Of a DNA stretch of 64,000 nt, positions 43,830-51,443 are shown one piece after another (position 1 is the stretch's first letter; each line of letters starts with the position of its first letter). The DNA lies in contig USGM01000004.1 in NCBI GenBank assembly GCA_900554205.1, positions 1 through 64,000 of the forward strand. The letters are read 5' to 3'. This stretch comes from an uncultured Lachnospiraceae bacterium. Its GTDB lineage: Bacteria > Bacillota > Clostridia > Lachnospirales > Lachnospiraceae. Both the position numbers and the translations under genes were made by a program. The notes under the pieces are model-generated. The model saw nothing but the letters and a program-made list of their open reading frames with translations. It was not told where the DNA came from and made no database searches.

Positions 43830-45149
43830 ATGGCTAAGGTTGTCAAATTCGGTGGAAGTTCACTGGCGAGTGCAGAGCAGTTTAAGAAGGTTGGGGAGAT
43901 CATCAGGGCGGACAAATCCAGAAAATATGTCATTCCCTCTGCGCCGGGAAAGCGCTTCAAGGATGACACGAAGGTAACGGATATGCTCTATGGCTGCTAT
44001 GCGTTGGCGGAAAACGGAAAGAGCTATAAGAAGGAGCTTGCAGCGATCGAGAAGCGTTATCAGGAGATCATTGAAGGACTCGGTCTTCAGCTGAGTCTGG
44101 AGCAGGAGTTCGCAGTGATCGAGAAGAACTTTAAGGACAGAGCCGGAAGCAACTATGCCGCGTCCAGAGGAGAGTATTTGAACGGCATTATCATGGCAAA
44201 CTACCTCGGTTTCACCTTCATCGATGCCGCTACTGTGATCTTTTTCAGTGAGGACGGAAGTCTCGATGAGGAGAAGACGGATGAAGTCCTTTCTGCAAGG
44301 CTGGCTGAGTGCGAGACGGCTGTTGTGCCCGGGTTCTACGGCTCACTGCCGGACGGAAGCGTAAAGACCTTTTCCAGAGGCGGCTCTGACATCACCGGCT
44401 CCATCGTTGCCAAGGCGGCGAAGGTCGATGTCTATGAGAACTGGACGGATGTGTCCGGCTTCCTGATCGCTGATCCGAGAATTATCGACAAGCCGGAAGG
44501 AATCGAAGTGATTACCTACAAGGAGCTGCGTGAGCTCTCCTACATGGGAGCGACCGTGCTGCACGAGGATGCGATCTTCCCGGTACGCCAGCAGGGCATT
44601 CCCATCAATATCCGCAACACGAATGCGCCGGAGGACAACGGCACATGGATTGTTGGCAGCACCTGCCAGAAATCGAAGTATGTCATCACAGGTATCGCCG
44701 GAAAGAAGGGCTTCTGTTCTATCAACATAGAGAAGGATATGATGAACTCGGAGATCGGCTTTGGTAGAAAGGTTTTACAGGCGTTTGAGGAGAATGGAAT
44801 TTCCTTTGAGCATGTGCCCTCGGGAATCGATACGCTGACGGTATTCGTTCATCAGGATGAGTTCATGCACAAGGAGCAGAAGGTGGTTGCGGGTATTCAC
44901 CGTCTCGCAAATCCGGATTCCATCGAGATCGAGTCGGATCTTGCACTGATCGCTGTTGTGGGACGCGGAATGAAATCGACCAGAGGTACTGCCGGAAGAA
45001 TCTTCTCGGCTCTCGCACATGCAAATGTCAACGTCAGGATGATCGATCAGGGTTCCTCGGAGCAGAATATCATTATCGGTGTCGCAGACGAGGATTTCGA
45101 GACGGCAATCAAGGCAATCTATGACATCTTTGTTGTGACAAGGCTGTGA
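43830..45149 (+). CDS. lysC: Aspartate kinase
   Basis: A 439-residue aspartokinase, first step of lysine, threonine and methionine synthesis. It starts VVKFGGSSLASAEQFKKVG, has FSRGGSDITGSIVAKAA in the kinase domain, and ends in two ACT domains. The second ACT has MKSTRGTAGRIFSALAHANV and MIDQGSSEQNIIIGV, which are the allosteric amino acid sites. Length and domain order are those of the monofunctional Clostridia-type enzyme. It ends the operon, about 100 bp before a tRNA gene. Confidence 0.95.
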   Translation: MAKVVKFGGSSLASAEQFKKVGEIIRADKSRKYVIPSAPGKRFKDDTKVTDMLYGCYALAENGKSYKKELAAIEKRYQEIIEGLGLQLSLEQEFAVIEKNFKDRAGSNYAASRGEYLNGIIMANYLGFTFIDAATVIFFSEDGSLDEEKTDEVLSARLAECETAVVPGFYGSLPDGSVKTFSRGGSDITGSIVAKAAKVDVYENWTDVSGFLIADPRIIDKPEGIEVITYKELRELSYMGATVLHEDAIFPVRQQGIPINIRNTNAPEDNGTWIVGSTCQKSKYVITGIAGKKGFCSINIEKDMMNSEIGFGRKVLQAFEENGISFEHVPSGIDTLTVFVHQDEFMHKEQKVVAGIHRLANPDSIEIESDLALIAVVGRGMKSTRGTAGRIFSALAHANVNVRMIDQGSSEQNIIIGVADEDFETAIKAIYDIFVVTRL

Positions 45150-45203
45150 TCCGCAAACTGTTATAATTTTTGATACAATTTATAAAAAATATGAAAAATG
45201 CTA

Positions 45204-45235
45204 TTGACATCTGTGGGAAGTAGTGCTAGTATAAT
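45204..45235 (+). promoter_or_regulatory. Promoter for tRNA-Leu
   Basis: TTGACA at 45204-45209. A -10 could be TAGTAT at 45227-45232 (17-bp spacer) or the perfect TATAAT at 45230-45235 (20-bp spacer). Confidence 0.6.
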
Positions 45236-45252
45236 ATCTGCGCGATGCGTTT

Positions 45253-45336
45253 GCGGAAGTGTCGGAATTGGCAGACGAGCAAGACTAAGGATCTTGTGAT
45301 AGCAATATCGTGTGGGTTCAAGTCCCATCTTCCGCA
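45253..45336 (+). tRNA. tRNA-Leu, anticodon AAG
   Basis: An 84-nt class II tRNA. The acceptor arms GCGGAAG and CTTCCGC pair, with discriminator A. The D-loop has AATTGGCAGA, and the T-arm has TGGGTTCAAGTCCCA. A long variable arm is present, as expected for Leu. The anticodon stem CAAGA/TCTTG encloses the loop CTAAGGA, giving anticodon AAG. CCA is not encoded. A34 would need conversion to inosine by TadA for broad CUN reading; A34 in a bacterial Leu tRNA is uncommon. Confidence 0.9.
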
Positions 45337-45340
45337 GGAA
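45326..45340 (+). repeat. tRNA 3'-end core (candidate attachment site copy 1)
   Basis: CATCTTCCGCAGGAA spans the tRNA-Leu 3' end. It is repeated with two changes each at 45481-45495 and 54496-54510. Confidence 0.5.
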
Positions 45341-45343
45341 AAC

Positions 45344-45380
45344 AAAGGGTTAAGCCTAAGGGCTTAGCCCTTTTTGTTTT
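45344..45380 (+). terminator. Terminator of tRNA-Leu
   Basis: A 13-bp stem (arms 45344-45356 and 45361-45373, AAAGGGTTAAGCC and its partner, one G-T pair) with a 4-base loop runs into TTTTTGTTTT. Confidence 0.9.
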
Positions 45381-45385
45381 CCTGC

Positions 45386-45496
45386 CGAGGAGTCCCTTGA
45401 ACCCGTGGGTTCAAGGTCTCCTCGCTGTAAATGGCTCGTCGGTCGGCGCAAAGCCGAGGTTCCCCGGACCTCGAGCGCCCCATCTTCCGTGGGAAG
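45386..45496 (+). repeat. Cluster of nested hairpins downstream of tRNA-Leu
   Basis: At 45386-45424 CGAGGAG...CTCCTCG encloses the perfect dyad CTTGAACCC/GGGTTCAAG. A TCGGC/GCCGA stem (45443-45457), a CGAGGT/ACCTCG stem (45455-45473) and a CTTCC/GGAAG stem (45484-45496) follow. The block is GC-rich and non-coding, just before the A+T-rich island. It could be a remnant of an integration site or a structured RNA. Confidence 0.55.
45481..45495 (+). repeat. Candidate attachment site copy 2
   Basis: CATCTTCCGTGGGAA, 13 of 15 identical to the tRNA-Leu 3' end. The preceding CCC also matches. The A+T-rich island begins just after it. Confidence 0.5.
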
Positions 45497-45742
45497 AAAT
45501 ATTAGCAAATAAGTCATTTTGAGAGCCGGCATTCAAAAGGTAATCAAAAAGGTAATCAACGCAGGAAAGGAGAGTCCTGCAAAAGTGCTACGAAAGATAA
45601 ATCGACCACAAATCGGTTTGTTTTTTTGCCCATTTTTAAAATTTTCTTGGTAAACGATTTTGATACCCCCACCCCATCATTTCTGGTACAAAAATTCAAA
45701 TCCTCGCTTTCTTTGTCTATTGTTGATATTATAATAACAAAT

Positions 45743-45778
45743 ATAATGCACTTATATATTGACAAAATAATGCACTTA
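45743..45778 (+). repeat. Operator-like 12-bp repeat pair before the RHH gene
   Basis: ATAATGCACTTA occurs at 45743-45754 and 45767-45778, 24 bp apart. The first lies just upstream of the -35 box and the second lies within the promoter spacer. A second pair lies at 46023-46059. Confidence 0.75.
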
Positions 45779-45787
45779 ATTTATACT
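45759..45787 (+). promoter_or_regulatory. Promoter for the RHH antitoxin-like gene
   Basis: TTGACA at 45759-45764, 17 bp, TATACT at 45782-45787. The repeat copies at 45743 and 45767 flank the -35 box. Confidence 0.8.
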
Positions 45788-45825
45788 TATCTAAGTGAGT
45801 TATAGCCAGAAAAGAGGTGCAATAT

Positions 45826-46026
45826 ATGAGTGAAACAGAATTGAAAACCACAGAAGCACAAAGAAAAGCAGTAAGAGAGTACGAAAAAAAGAACGATAGA
45901 ATAAACGTAATTTTTCCAGCAGGAACAAGGGACAGAATGCAGGCAGTAGGAGTGAAAAATCCGAGTACATTTATAAAAGAAGTTGTTGCGGCAGAATTAG
46001 AGAGGATGGAAAAATATAGAAAATAA
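45826..46026 (+). CDS. Small ribbon-helix-helix-type protein, putative antitoxin/repressor
   Basis: A 66-residue protein. The stretch RINVIFPAGTRDRMQAVGV followed by NPSTFIKEVVAAELERME has the strand-helix-helix pattern of CopG/Arc-type DNA-binding proteins. The ATG at 45826 has AGAGGTG before it; an upstream in-frame GTG is part of that site. The gene is bracketed on both sides by pairs of a 12-bp repeat placed at promoters, so it is a good candidate for the repressor binding them. It lies 88 bp from a RelE-type toxin gene. Confidence 0.7.
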   Translation: MSETELKTTEAQRKAVREYEKKNDRINVIFPAGTRDRMQAVGVKNPSTFIKEVVAAELERMEKYRK

Positions 46027-46059
46027 CGCACTTATACTACTGGTACTATAATGTACTTA
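46023..46059 (+). repeat. Operator-like 12-bp repeat pair before the toxin gene
   Basis: ATAACGCACTTA at 46023-46034 (covering the RHH stop codon) and ATAATGTACTTA at 46048-46059, 25 bp apart, vary by one base each from the copies at 45743. A TATAAT follows at 46063-46068. Confidence 0.7.
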
Positions 46060-46114
46060 TATTATAATATTTATGTCGAAAAGCGACAGATGAAAGCCAG
46101 AAAGGAAGGTGAAA

Positions 46115-46378
46115 ATGTTGCAAATAGAATACAGTAAAACGGCTGTCAAATTTATAAACAAAATGGACAGACCGACAAAGCAGCGAATAAAGGCAGCTAT
46201 TGAAGGATTGACAGAACAGCCGCCAAAGGGAGATATAAAAACATTGCAAGGCTACACAGACGGGCGGAAGAGGTTAAGGGTTGGCAAGTACAGAATAATA
46301 TATAATTTTCTCCCGAATGGAGAAATAGAAATATTATATATTATTGATATTGATTCGAGAGGGGATATCTATAAATAA
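46115..46378 (+). CDS. RelE/ParE-type toxin
   Basis: An 87-residue protein of the RelE/ParE superfamily. It begins QIEYSKTAVKFINKMDRPTKQRI and has the core KTLQGYTDGRKRLRVGKYRIIYNF, then IEILYIIDIDSRGDIYK. The RVGKYRIIY strand with conserved basic residues is the usual RNase-site region of ribosome-dependent RelE mRNA interferases. The ATG at 46115 follows AAGGAAGGTGAAA. A small antitoxin-like gene follows 26 bp later, so the order may be toxin first, with the RHH gene as an extra regulator. Confidence 0.85.
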   Translation: MLQIEYSKTAVKFINKMDRPTKQRIKAAIEGLTEQPPKGDIKTLQGYTDGRKRLRVGKYRIIYNFLPNGEIEILYIIDIDSRGDIYK

Positions 46379-46404
46379 TATCCCAAAGAAAGGAGAATGA
46401 AAGC

Positions 46405-46617
46405 ATGAGTACAGCGACAAAACAGGCAATTGATCTGATGGAGTTATTGCCGGAAAAAGATCAAAATTTTGCGTTAGAATTTATTAAAAAACTTGTGATA
46501 GCATGGGATCCGGATTACACAAAAGTAACGCCGGCAGAACGTGCAGAACTAGAAAGAGCACAAAAGGAAATTGAAAACGGGGAAACAATTTCACATGATG
46601 CAATTAACTGGGATTAA
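46405..46617 (+). CDS. Small antitoxin-like protein downstream of the RelE toxin
   Basis: A 70-residue acidic protein. The C-terminal part VTPAERAELERAQKEIENGETISHDAINWD looks like the toxin-wrapping tail of RelB-type antitoxins. The N-terminal part (TKQAIDLMELLPEKDQNFALEF) is a helical region seen in antitoxin partners of RelE toxins. AAAGGAG precedes the ATG. With the toxin it would form a reversed-order module. A hairpin terminator follows at 46625. Confidence 0.7.
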   Translation: MSTATKQAIDLMELLPEKDQNFALEFIKKLVIAWDPDYTKVTPAERAELERAQKEIENGETISHDAINWD

Positions 46618-46624
46618 GCAGAGG

Positions 46625-46654
46625 AAAGGCGGTCTTTATAAGGCTGCCTTTTTT
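46625..46654 (+). terminator. Terminator of the toxin-antitoxin cluster
   Basis: AAAGGCGGTC pairs, with wobble, with GGCTGCCTTT around a short loop and is followed by TTTT. Confidence 0.7.
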
Positions 46655-46697
46655 GATACTCAAAATAGGTCAAAAAAATCACAAAAAACGACATGCC

Positions 46698-46728
46698 GGG
46701 GAATAGGCGGTTTTGAGGTGTGGAAAAT
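46698..46728 (+). repeat. 31-bp direct repeat, left copy
   Basis: Begins GGGGAATAGGCGGTTTTGA and ends TGGAAAAT. It matches 54517-54547 at 28 of 31 positions, same orientation, 7.8 kb apart. Both copies read GIGGFExWKI in one frame, so they could be a shared coding remnant or recombination-site flanks. Confidence 0.7.
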
Positions 46729-46870
46729 CAAAAAGGTAATCTACTATTTAAAGAAGTTTTGCGGGAAATTGTCAATATTTAAGCATTCTCGTTACAATGG
46801 ATTGCTTATTATTTTGTAGATGGGTACGATTTAAACATAAATTTAAACATAAATAGGAGGGAGAAGTTTC

Positions 46871-47764
46871 ATGGATAAAGCGAAATCCGGGAAGTTAATC
46901 AAAGAAGCAAGAATGCAGAAGAATTATACTCAGAGTGAATTGGGGAATCTTCTGGGAGTAAGTAATAAGGCTGTGTCAAGATGGGAAACGGGAGAAAGCT
47001 TCCCAGATGTTGGTATTTTAGAAAACCTAGCATTAATTCTTGGGGTTAGTATTCAAGATATTATTACAGGAGATAAAACAGGGGATAAAGAAGAAAAGGA
47101 TAATAGTGTTGTAACAGAGATTGTTAGAGTTGCATCGTTACAGCAACGGGAAAAGAAACGTAAATTAGTTACGGATATTTTGATGATCATTGTTCTTATG
47201 TGTTGCAGTATCGCAGGATATTCCGCAATGGGCACTGAGAGAATTATTTTGGTAAATGATTCAACGACCAGCTATCTTATTTTGATGGCGGTATCATTTT
47301 TTATAGTATTTCTGATCGGAATATCAGGAGATAATGTTGCTGACAATAATAATTGCAAATTAGAAAAAAATATGAAGATAGTAGCTTTCGTGTTGCTAAT
47401 ACTGACATTAGCAATAGGCTTCGGGGAATTCCTGATGATTTGCAATGACACTATCCCATTTAAAATAGAAAAAATGAAAGTTGGACCAATAATCAATGGA
47501 CAACTGATTGCTATATTTATTGCAAACATAATTTTTTGTATTTGCGAAATGTATATGTATGAAAAAAGGATTATATCAATTTGCTTTGGATGGTTATTGT
47601 CTGTAGCATCGATGTATTTATTGGTGTTATATGGAGATTTGCTACATAGAGTTAATTCAACACAGGGTTTGATTGAAAGTCTGGTATTAAGAAATTTTGT
47701 TGTACTGGCAGTATTAGCCGCATTTTGCAAATTCCGGTCAAACGGTGCGCCCATTCCGAAATAA
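46871..47764 (+). CDS. XRE-type regulator with membrane domain, 3' end altered by IS21 insertion
   Basis: The N-terminal 60 residues are an XRE helix-turn-helix (YTQSELGNLLGVSNKAVSRW). The remaining part has about six membrane helices, a design seen in membrane-tethered regulators. An IS21-type element enters after codon 285, replacing the last 12 residues with CKFRSNGAPIPK from the element's end. The displaced native end (LICTNILIKKRK, stop) is at 50321-50359. Both versions are 297 residues by coincidence, and most of the protein is intact, so partial function is possible. GGAGGG precedes the ATG. Confidence 0.85.
   Translation: MDKAKSGKLIKEARMQKNYTQSELGNLLGVSNKAVSRWETGESFPDVGILENLALILGVSIQDIITGDKTGDKEEKDNSVVTEIVRVASLQQREKKRKLVTDILMIIVLMCCSIAGYSAMGTERIILVNDSTTSYLILMAVSFFIVFLIGISGDNVADNNNCKLEKNMKIVAFVLLILTLAIGFGEFLMICNDTIPFKIEKMKVGPIINGQLIAIFIANIIFCICEMYMYEKRIISICFGWLLSVASMYLLVLYGDLLHRVNSTQGLIESLVLRNFVVLAVLAAFCKFRSNGAPIPK
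47718..47725 (+). repeat. Target-site duplication, left copy
   Basis: CCGCATTT immediately before the IS left end, repeated at 50313-50320. Eight bases is within the range for the IS21 family. Confidence 0.88.
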
Positions 47765-47875
47765 ACGGTGTAGCTATTCCGATGTAACGGTGCACTTATT
47801 CTGAACGAGCGGTGCGCCTTTCTGTATACTGAATGATGTAACTTATTCATCAGCAGTTGAGAAAGGAGCAAATGT

Positions 47876-49441
47876 ATGCAAAGTTACTCAACAATCATCG
47901 GCGTGATCGAACTACGCCTCGGTGGTATTGGATACCGCACCACAAAAGCACGTTATGGGATCGGAAACAGTACTATCACACTCATCATGAAGCGTTTTAA
48001 AGAAACAGGTTTTACCCTGGATGACCTTAAAACGATGGAACCAGCAAAAGTAGAAGCATTATTCTACCCACCGGAAAATCTAAGACAAGCAGAGAAGCCG
48101 CTTCCGGATTTCCACATGATCCATCAGCGTATGCTGGCAATGAAACATCCTGATCTTGCCTTCCTTTGGTTGGAATACAAAGAAGCTCATCCGGATGGTT
48201 ATCAGCTGTCTCAGTTTTACAAGCTGTACAGAGACTTTCTCCATGAAAATTTTGGCTTGGAAAAAGTCTCAATGCCGGTCGAGCGGATTCCCGGCGAAAA
48301 GATGTACATCGATTGGGTTGGGGATCAGCCAGAGTTATTAACAGATCCGTCTACTGGAGAAATCCGCAAAGTTCATGTATTTACCACTACGTTAGGCTTT
48401 AGCAGCTGTGTGTATGCTGAGATCTTTCTGGATGAAAGGCTCCCAAGTTTTATCAACGGTGTTGTGCATGCGCTAGAGTATTATCAAGCAGTTCCTAAGT
48501 ATCTTGTTCCAGATAATCTCAAGACAGCAGTTACAAAGCACTCAAAGGATGAATTGACACTGAATTCTGTATTTTCTGACCTTGAGGACTTTTATGATGT
48601 CATTGTGGTTCCGCCACCACCGCGTAAGCCGAAAGGGAAACCATCTGTTGAAAATCATGTGCGGTTTCTCGAGACCCACTTGATTGAACGGTTGAAAAAG
48701 GATATCTATACAAGTCTGGAAGAACTCAACAGGACAACACAAAAAATAATAGCAACCATCAACCAGGATGAATTCCGCCAGAAATCTGACATCCGTAAAA
48801 CAAGGATGTACGCGTTTGAAGCCTATGACAAACCGCGGATGCGTCCTCTGCCGGGAGGCTGCTATGCGCTTTGTGATTACAGGTATTATGCACGTGTACC
48901 GGATAATTATCATCTTGAGTATGATGGTCACTATTATTCTGTATTGTACACATACCATGGCAAACCTGCAATCCTGAAAGCAACGATGTCGGAAATCAGG
49001 ATCTGCGACGAAAACAACCGTCTTATATGCAGGCATCCTCGTTCCTACAAAGATTTTCCACGTTACATTACAGATGTAGCACATATGCCTGAACATCACC
49101 AGTACTACAAGGAACTGAACGCTCACGATGGTGCTTATTATCGGCGCTGGGCGAGCGTATTTGGTGAATCAATGGTCACACTGATTGACCGTGTGCTTCG
49201 CAGTGCAAAGCACGAGGAGCAGGCCTACAACAGTTGTAAAGGCATGCTGCACATGTGCAATGAGGTTCCACGCCATCTGGTTTCGGAAGCAGCTCAGATG
49301 TGTATAGATGCAAATGCCTGCAAGTATTCTTACTTCAAAAAAGCTCTCAGTAAGGTTACAGATAAGCACACTTCATCTACTGACAGAACCGATCACCTCC
49401 CAGAGCATGAAAACATCAGAGGGAGGGACTGCTATCAATGA
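47876..49441 (+). CDS. istA: IS21-family transposase IstA
   Basis: A 521-residue transposase. The N-terminus has a helix-turn-helix region (YRTTKARYGIGNSTITLIMK). The catalytic DDE core is visible as YIDWVGDQ (first Asp, near 143), LVPDNLKTAV (second Asp, near 215) and PSVENHVRFLE (Glu, near 255). The C-terminus carries the usual RPLPGGCYALCDYRYYARV region and an end that contacts IstB. It overlaps istB by 4 bp. No frameshift or stop is seen. Confidence 0.95.
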   Translation: MQSYSTIIGVIELRLGGIGYRTTKARYGIGNSTITLIMKRFKETGFTLDDLKTMEPAKVEALFYPPENLRQAEKPLPDFHMIHQRMLAMKHPDLAFLWLEYKEAHPDGYQLSQFYKLYRDFLHENFGLEKVSMPVERIPGEKMYIDWVGDQPELLTDPSTGEIRKVHVFTTTLGFSSCVYAEIFLDERLPSFINGVVHALEYYQAVPKYLVPDNLKTAVTKHSKDELTLNSVFSDLEDFYDVIVVPPPPRKPKGKPSVENHVRFLETHLIERLKKDIYTSLEELNRTTQKIIATINQDEFRQKSDIRKTRMYAFEAYDKPRMRPLPGGCYALCDYRYYARVPDNYHLEYDGHYYSVLYTYHGKPAILKATMSEIRICDENNRLICRHPRSYKDFPRYITDVAHMPEHHQYYKELNAHDGAYYRRWASVFGESMVTLIDRVLRSAKHEEQAYNSCKGMLHMCNEVPRHLVSEAAQMCIDANACKYSYFKKALSKVTDKHTSSTDRTDHLPEHENIRGRDCYQ

Positions 49442-50196
49442 GCAAAACATCGTCTAACACCAGAGAAATCGTCACTTGTGAACGCCTCCGTCAGCTGAAA
49501 ATGTCTGGGATGGCAGATGCATATGAAAAGCAGCTGAATGATCCAAACGCTGATCTTACATGCTTTGAAAAACGCTTCGCAGAGATCGTTGAACGGGAAT
49601 GGCAGGTACGATATGACAAAAAATTCAATCGTCTGCTGAAGCTTGCAAGGCTCCGCTATCCATCTGCTGATATCGACGAAACGATAAACGATCCGGCAAG
49701 AAAGCTGGATGCTGCTTCCATCCTGAAATTGTCGGAATGCCATTGGATTGATGAAGGTAAGAACCTTATCATAACAGGAATGACCAGCAGTGGAAAAACA
49801 TATCTCAGTAATGCTCTGTGTGTAGCTGCTCTTCGTCAAATGAAAACAGTACGTTATGTCCGGGCCAATACCCTTATGCTTGAACTTGAACAGGCACGTC
49901 TAAAAACCGTATATCTTGAGCATGTATCTGCTTTAAGTAAACTGGATCTGCTTGTGATCGATGACTTCGGTCTGATGGAACTTGACCTTGATAAATGCCG
50001 GGATCTTTTCGAGGTTATCGATGGACGGGATGGAAGAAGATCAACGCTTATTGTCTCTCAATTTCCAGTGAAATCCTGGTTTGACCTCTTTCAGGAGCAT
50101 ACCTATGCAGATGCATGCCTTGCCCGGATCACCGACAAACGGCACTGTTACCGTTTGGAAATGAATGGAATCAGCATGCGAGATACAGATAAATAA
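49438..50196 (+). CDS. istB: IS21-family ATPase IstB
   Basis: A 252-residue AAA+ helper ATPase of IS21 transposition. Walker A is GMTSSGKTYLSNAL (near 112) and Walker B is LLVIDDFGLMEL (near 177), with the sensor segment STLIVSQFPVKSW. The N-terminal helical domain (CERLRQLKMSGMADAYEKQL) is standard. It regulates target choice by IstA. The start overlaps the istA stop as ATGA. Confidence 0.95.
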   Translation: MSKTSSNTREIVTCERLRQLKMSGMADAYEKQLNDPNADLTCFEKRFAEIVEREWQVRYDKKFNRLLKLARLRYPSADIDETINDPARKLDAASILKLSECHWIDEGKNLIITGMTSSGKTYLSNALCVAALRQMKTVRYVRANTLMLELEQARLKTVYLEHVSALSKLDLLVIDDFGLMELDLDKCRDLFEVIDGRDGRRSTLIVSQFPVKSWFDLFQEHTYADACLARITDKRHCYRLEMNGISMRDTDK

Positions 50197-50312
50197 CCGT
50201 ATCAATTTCACCAGTGGCACTGCGTGCTACCATAGCGGTGCTCCGCACCGTTCAAAATGGAATGGCTGCACCGCTTACGCGGAGCAGCTGTCCCGTTTTA
50301 CCGTAACTTGCA

Positions 50313-50320
50313 CCGCATTT
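50313..50320 (+). repeat. Target-site duplication, right copy
   Basis: CCGCATTT immediately after the IS right end, identical to 47718-47725. Confidence 0.88.
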
Positions 50321-50359
50321 TTGATATGCACTAATATTCTAATAAAAAAGAGGAAATAA
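50321..50359 (+). pseudogene. Displaced 3' end of the XRE membrane regulator gene
   Basis: Joining 46871-47725 to this stretch restores an open frame ending LICTNILIKKRK and TAA. The restored end continues the last membrane helix and adds a basic tail, which supports the reconstruction. Confidence 0.85.
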
Positions 50360-50364
50360 CAAGT

Positions 50365-51255
50365 CTATATAAACTGTTTCCTGTATTCTGTTGGAGTTAT
50401 ATTCATCACTTTTAAAAAGGCCCGATTATAATAGCTGACATTGTTAAAACCGTGAGAGGTGGCAATGTCAGTTATTTTATTGTCTGTGGAAAAAAGGTCG
50501 TGGCAGCTTTGTAGGATGCGATAACGCACCAGATATTGAAAAGGTGTCATGCCGGTAAAGCGTTTAAAGGTACGGCAAAACTGTCCTTCGCTTAAGTGAA
50601 CATAGGAGGCTAGTTCCGCTAAGGAAAGTGTCTGTGAATAATGATCTTGCATGTAGGAAATGACAGGTTCCAATTGTGAAGAGAGTGTGTGAACTGAGGC
50701 CTTTTGCGCGGAACATAAGGGATCTGCTTTTGAGATATGGTTTTGGTAGAAGGTATTCCAGAGCAATAACAATTGTCCGCGAATGAACAGTTCGTTCCTT
50801 GTGCCGGAAAAGAAGAGATTGTTTAAGTACTCTATAATTTCTTTGTGCCAGCCGCTTTTGGAATTTTGTATTGATGTTGCAAATCGCAGATTATTATGCA
50901 GTACCGGCAGAATGTAAGTGTTGTATGAAACCGTATCAAAGGAGGAAATTAAAAATTCAGAGGAGAATACCAAGGCGTAAAAAGAGACAGAGGTGTTGCC
51001 GAGGTTCTTGGCGGTGTGCAGTGCTCCAGAGGGAATGAAAACAGCATCTCCGGTATGCAAAGTAAAGGATTTATCTTCAATCTGAAACAAAATTTCACCT
51101 TCTGTCAGAAGTAGAAATTCCATTTCTGTATGCCAGTGTAAATACAGTGCCGGTTCAGTAGAGGGAGTGATTTTGGTGCAGTGCATGGAGTAAGGTGCCG
51201 AATCTGTAACATGTGCTATCTGCTCGTACAATTTAGTGTCTGGATTGAAATTCAT
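50365..51255 (-). CDS. AraC-family regulator with cupin sensor domain
   Basis: A 296-residue regulator. The N-terminal cupin includes LYLHWHTEMEFLLLTEGEI and HTGDAVFIPSGALHTAKNL. The C-terminal helix-turn-helix pair includes LSLAELASYVHLSEGQFCR and DIATSHGFNNVSYYNRAFLK. The ATG at 51255 has GGAGG five bases before it; the codon four residues earlier overlaps that site. It is divergent from a GH31 glycosidase gene (about 190 bp apart) and probably controls it in response to a sugar. It ends 6 bp from the displaced XRE gene end. Confidence 0.88.
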   Translation of the reverse strand: MNFNPDTKLYEQIAHVTDSAPYSMHCTKITPSTEPALYLHWHTEMEFLLLTEGEILFQIEDKSFTLHTGDAVFIPSGALHTAKNLGNTSVSFYALVFSSEFLISSFDTVSYNTYILPVLHNNLRFATSIQNSKSGWHKEIIEYLNNLFFSGTRNELFIRGQLLLLWNTFYQNHISKADPLCSAQKASVHTLSSQLEPVISYMQDHYSQTLSLAELASYVHLSEGQFCRTFKRFTGMTPFQYLVRYRILQSCHDLFSTDNKITDIATSHGFNNVSYYNRAFLKVMNITPTEYRKQFI

Positions 51256-51443
51256 GAATTCCTCCATAATAGTGTGAATATAGTGGATTTAGCATCAATT
51301 TAAACATAGCATAACGGCTATTGGACGTCAATATAGTGTCAGTATTCATCAAAAAAGGAAATGCGGGTTCATGAAAAAAATATTATACTGAATTTGTAAT
51401 GGAAACTAAAGTTGATTCGGGAACAGATAGTGAGGTAGTTGTT

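Larger units (their letters stand above)
47726..50312 (+). mobile_element. Complete IS21-family insertion sequence (2587 bp)
   Basis: The ends are inverted repeats: TGCAAATTCCGGTCAAACGG at 47726-47745, and the complement of 50293-50312 reads TGCAAGTTACGGTAAAACGG (16 of 20 identical). Inside each end are further copies of a CGGTGC-containing repeat, typical transposase binding sites of IS21: three or more near 47741-47815, and their complements near 50238-50280. It encodes istA and istB overlapping by ATGA, and is flanked by the 8-bp duplication CCGCATTT. All parts look intact, so it may be active. Confidence 0.93.

Noticed and set aside
45310..45522. 70-codon open frame over the end of tRNA-Leu
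   Set aside because: It starts inside the tRNA and runs through its terminator and the hairpin cluster; no ribosome-binding site or coding character.
45743..46059. The four ATAAYGYACTTA repeats as a CRISPR array or plasmid iterons
   Set aside because: Too short, only two per cluster, separated by a gene, and placed at promoters; no Rep or Cas gene nearby. An operator role fits better.
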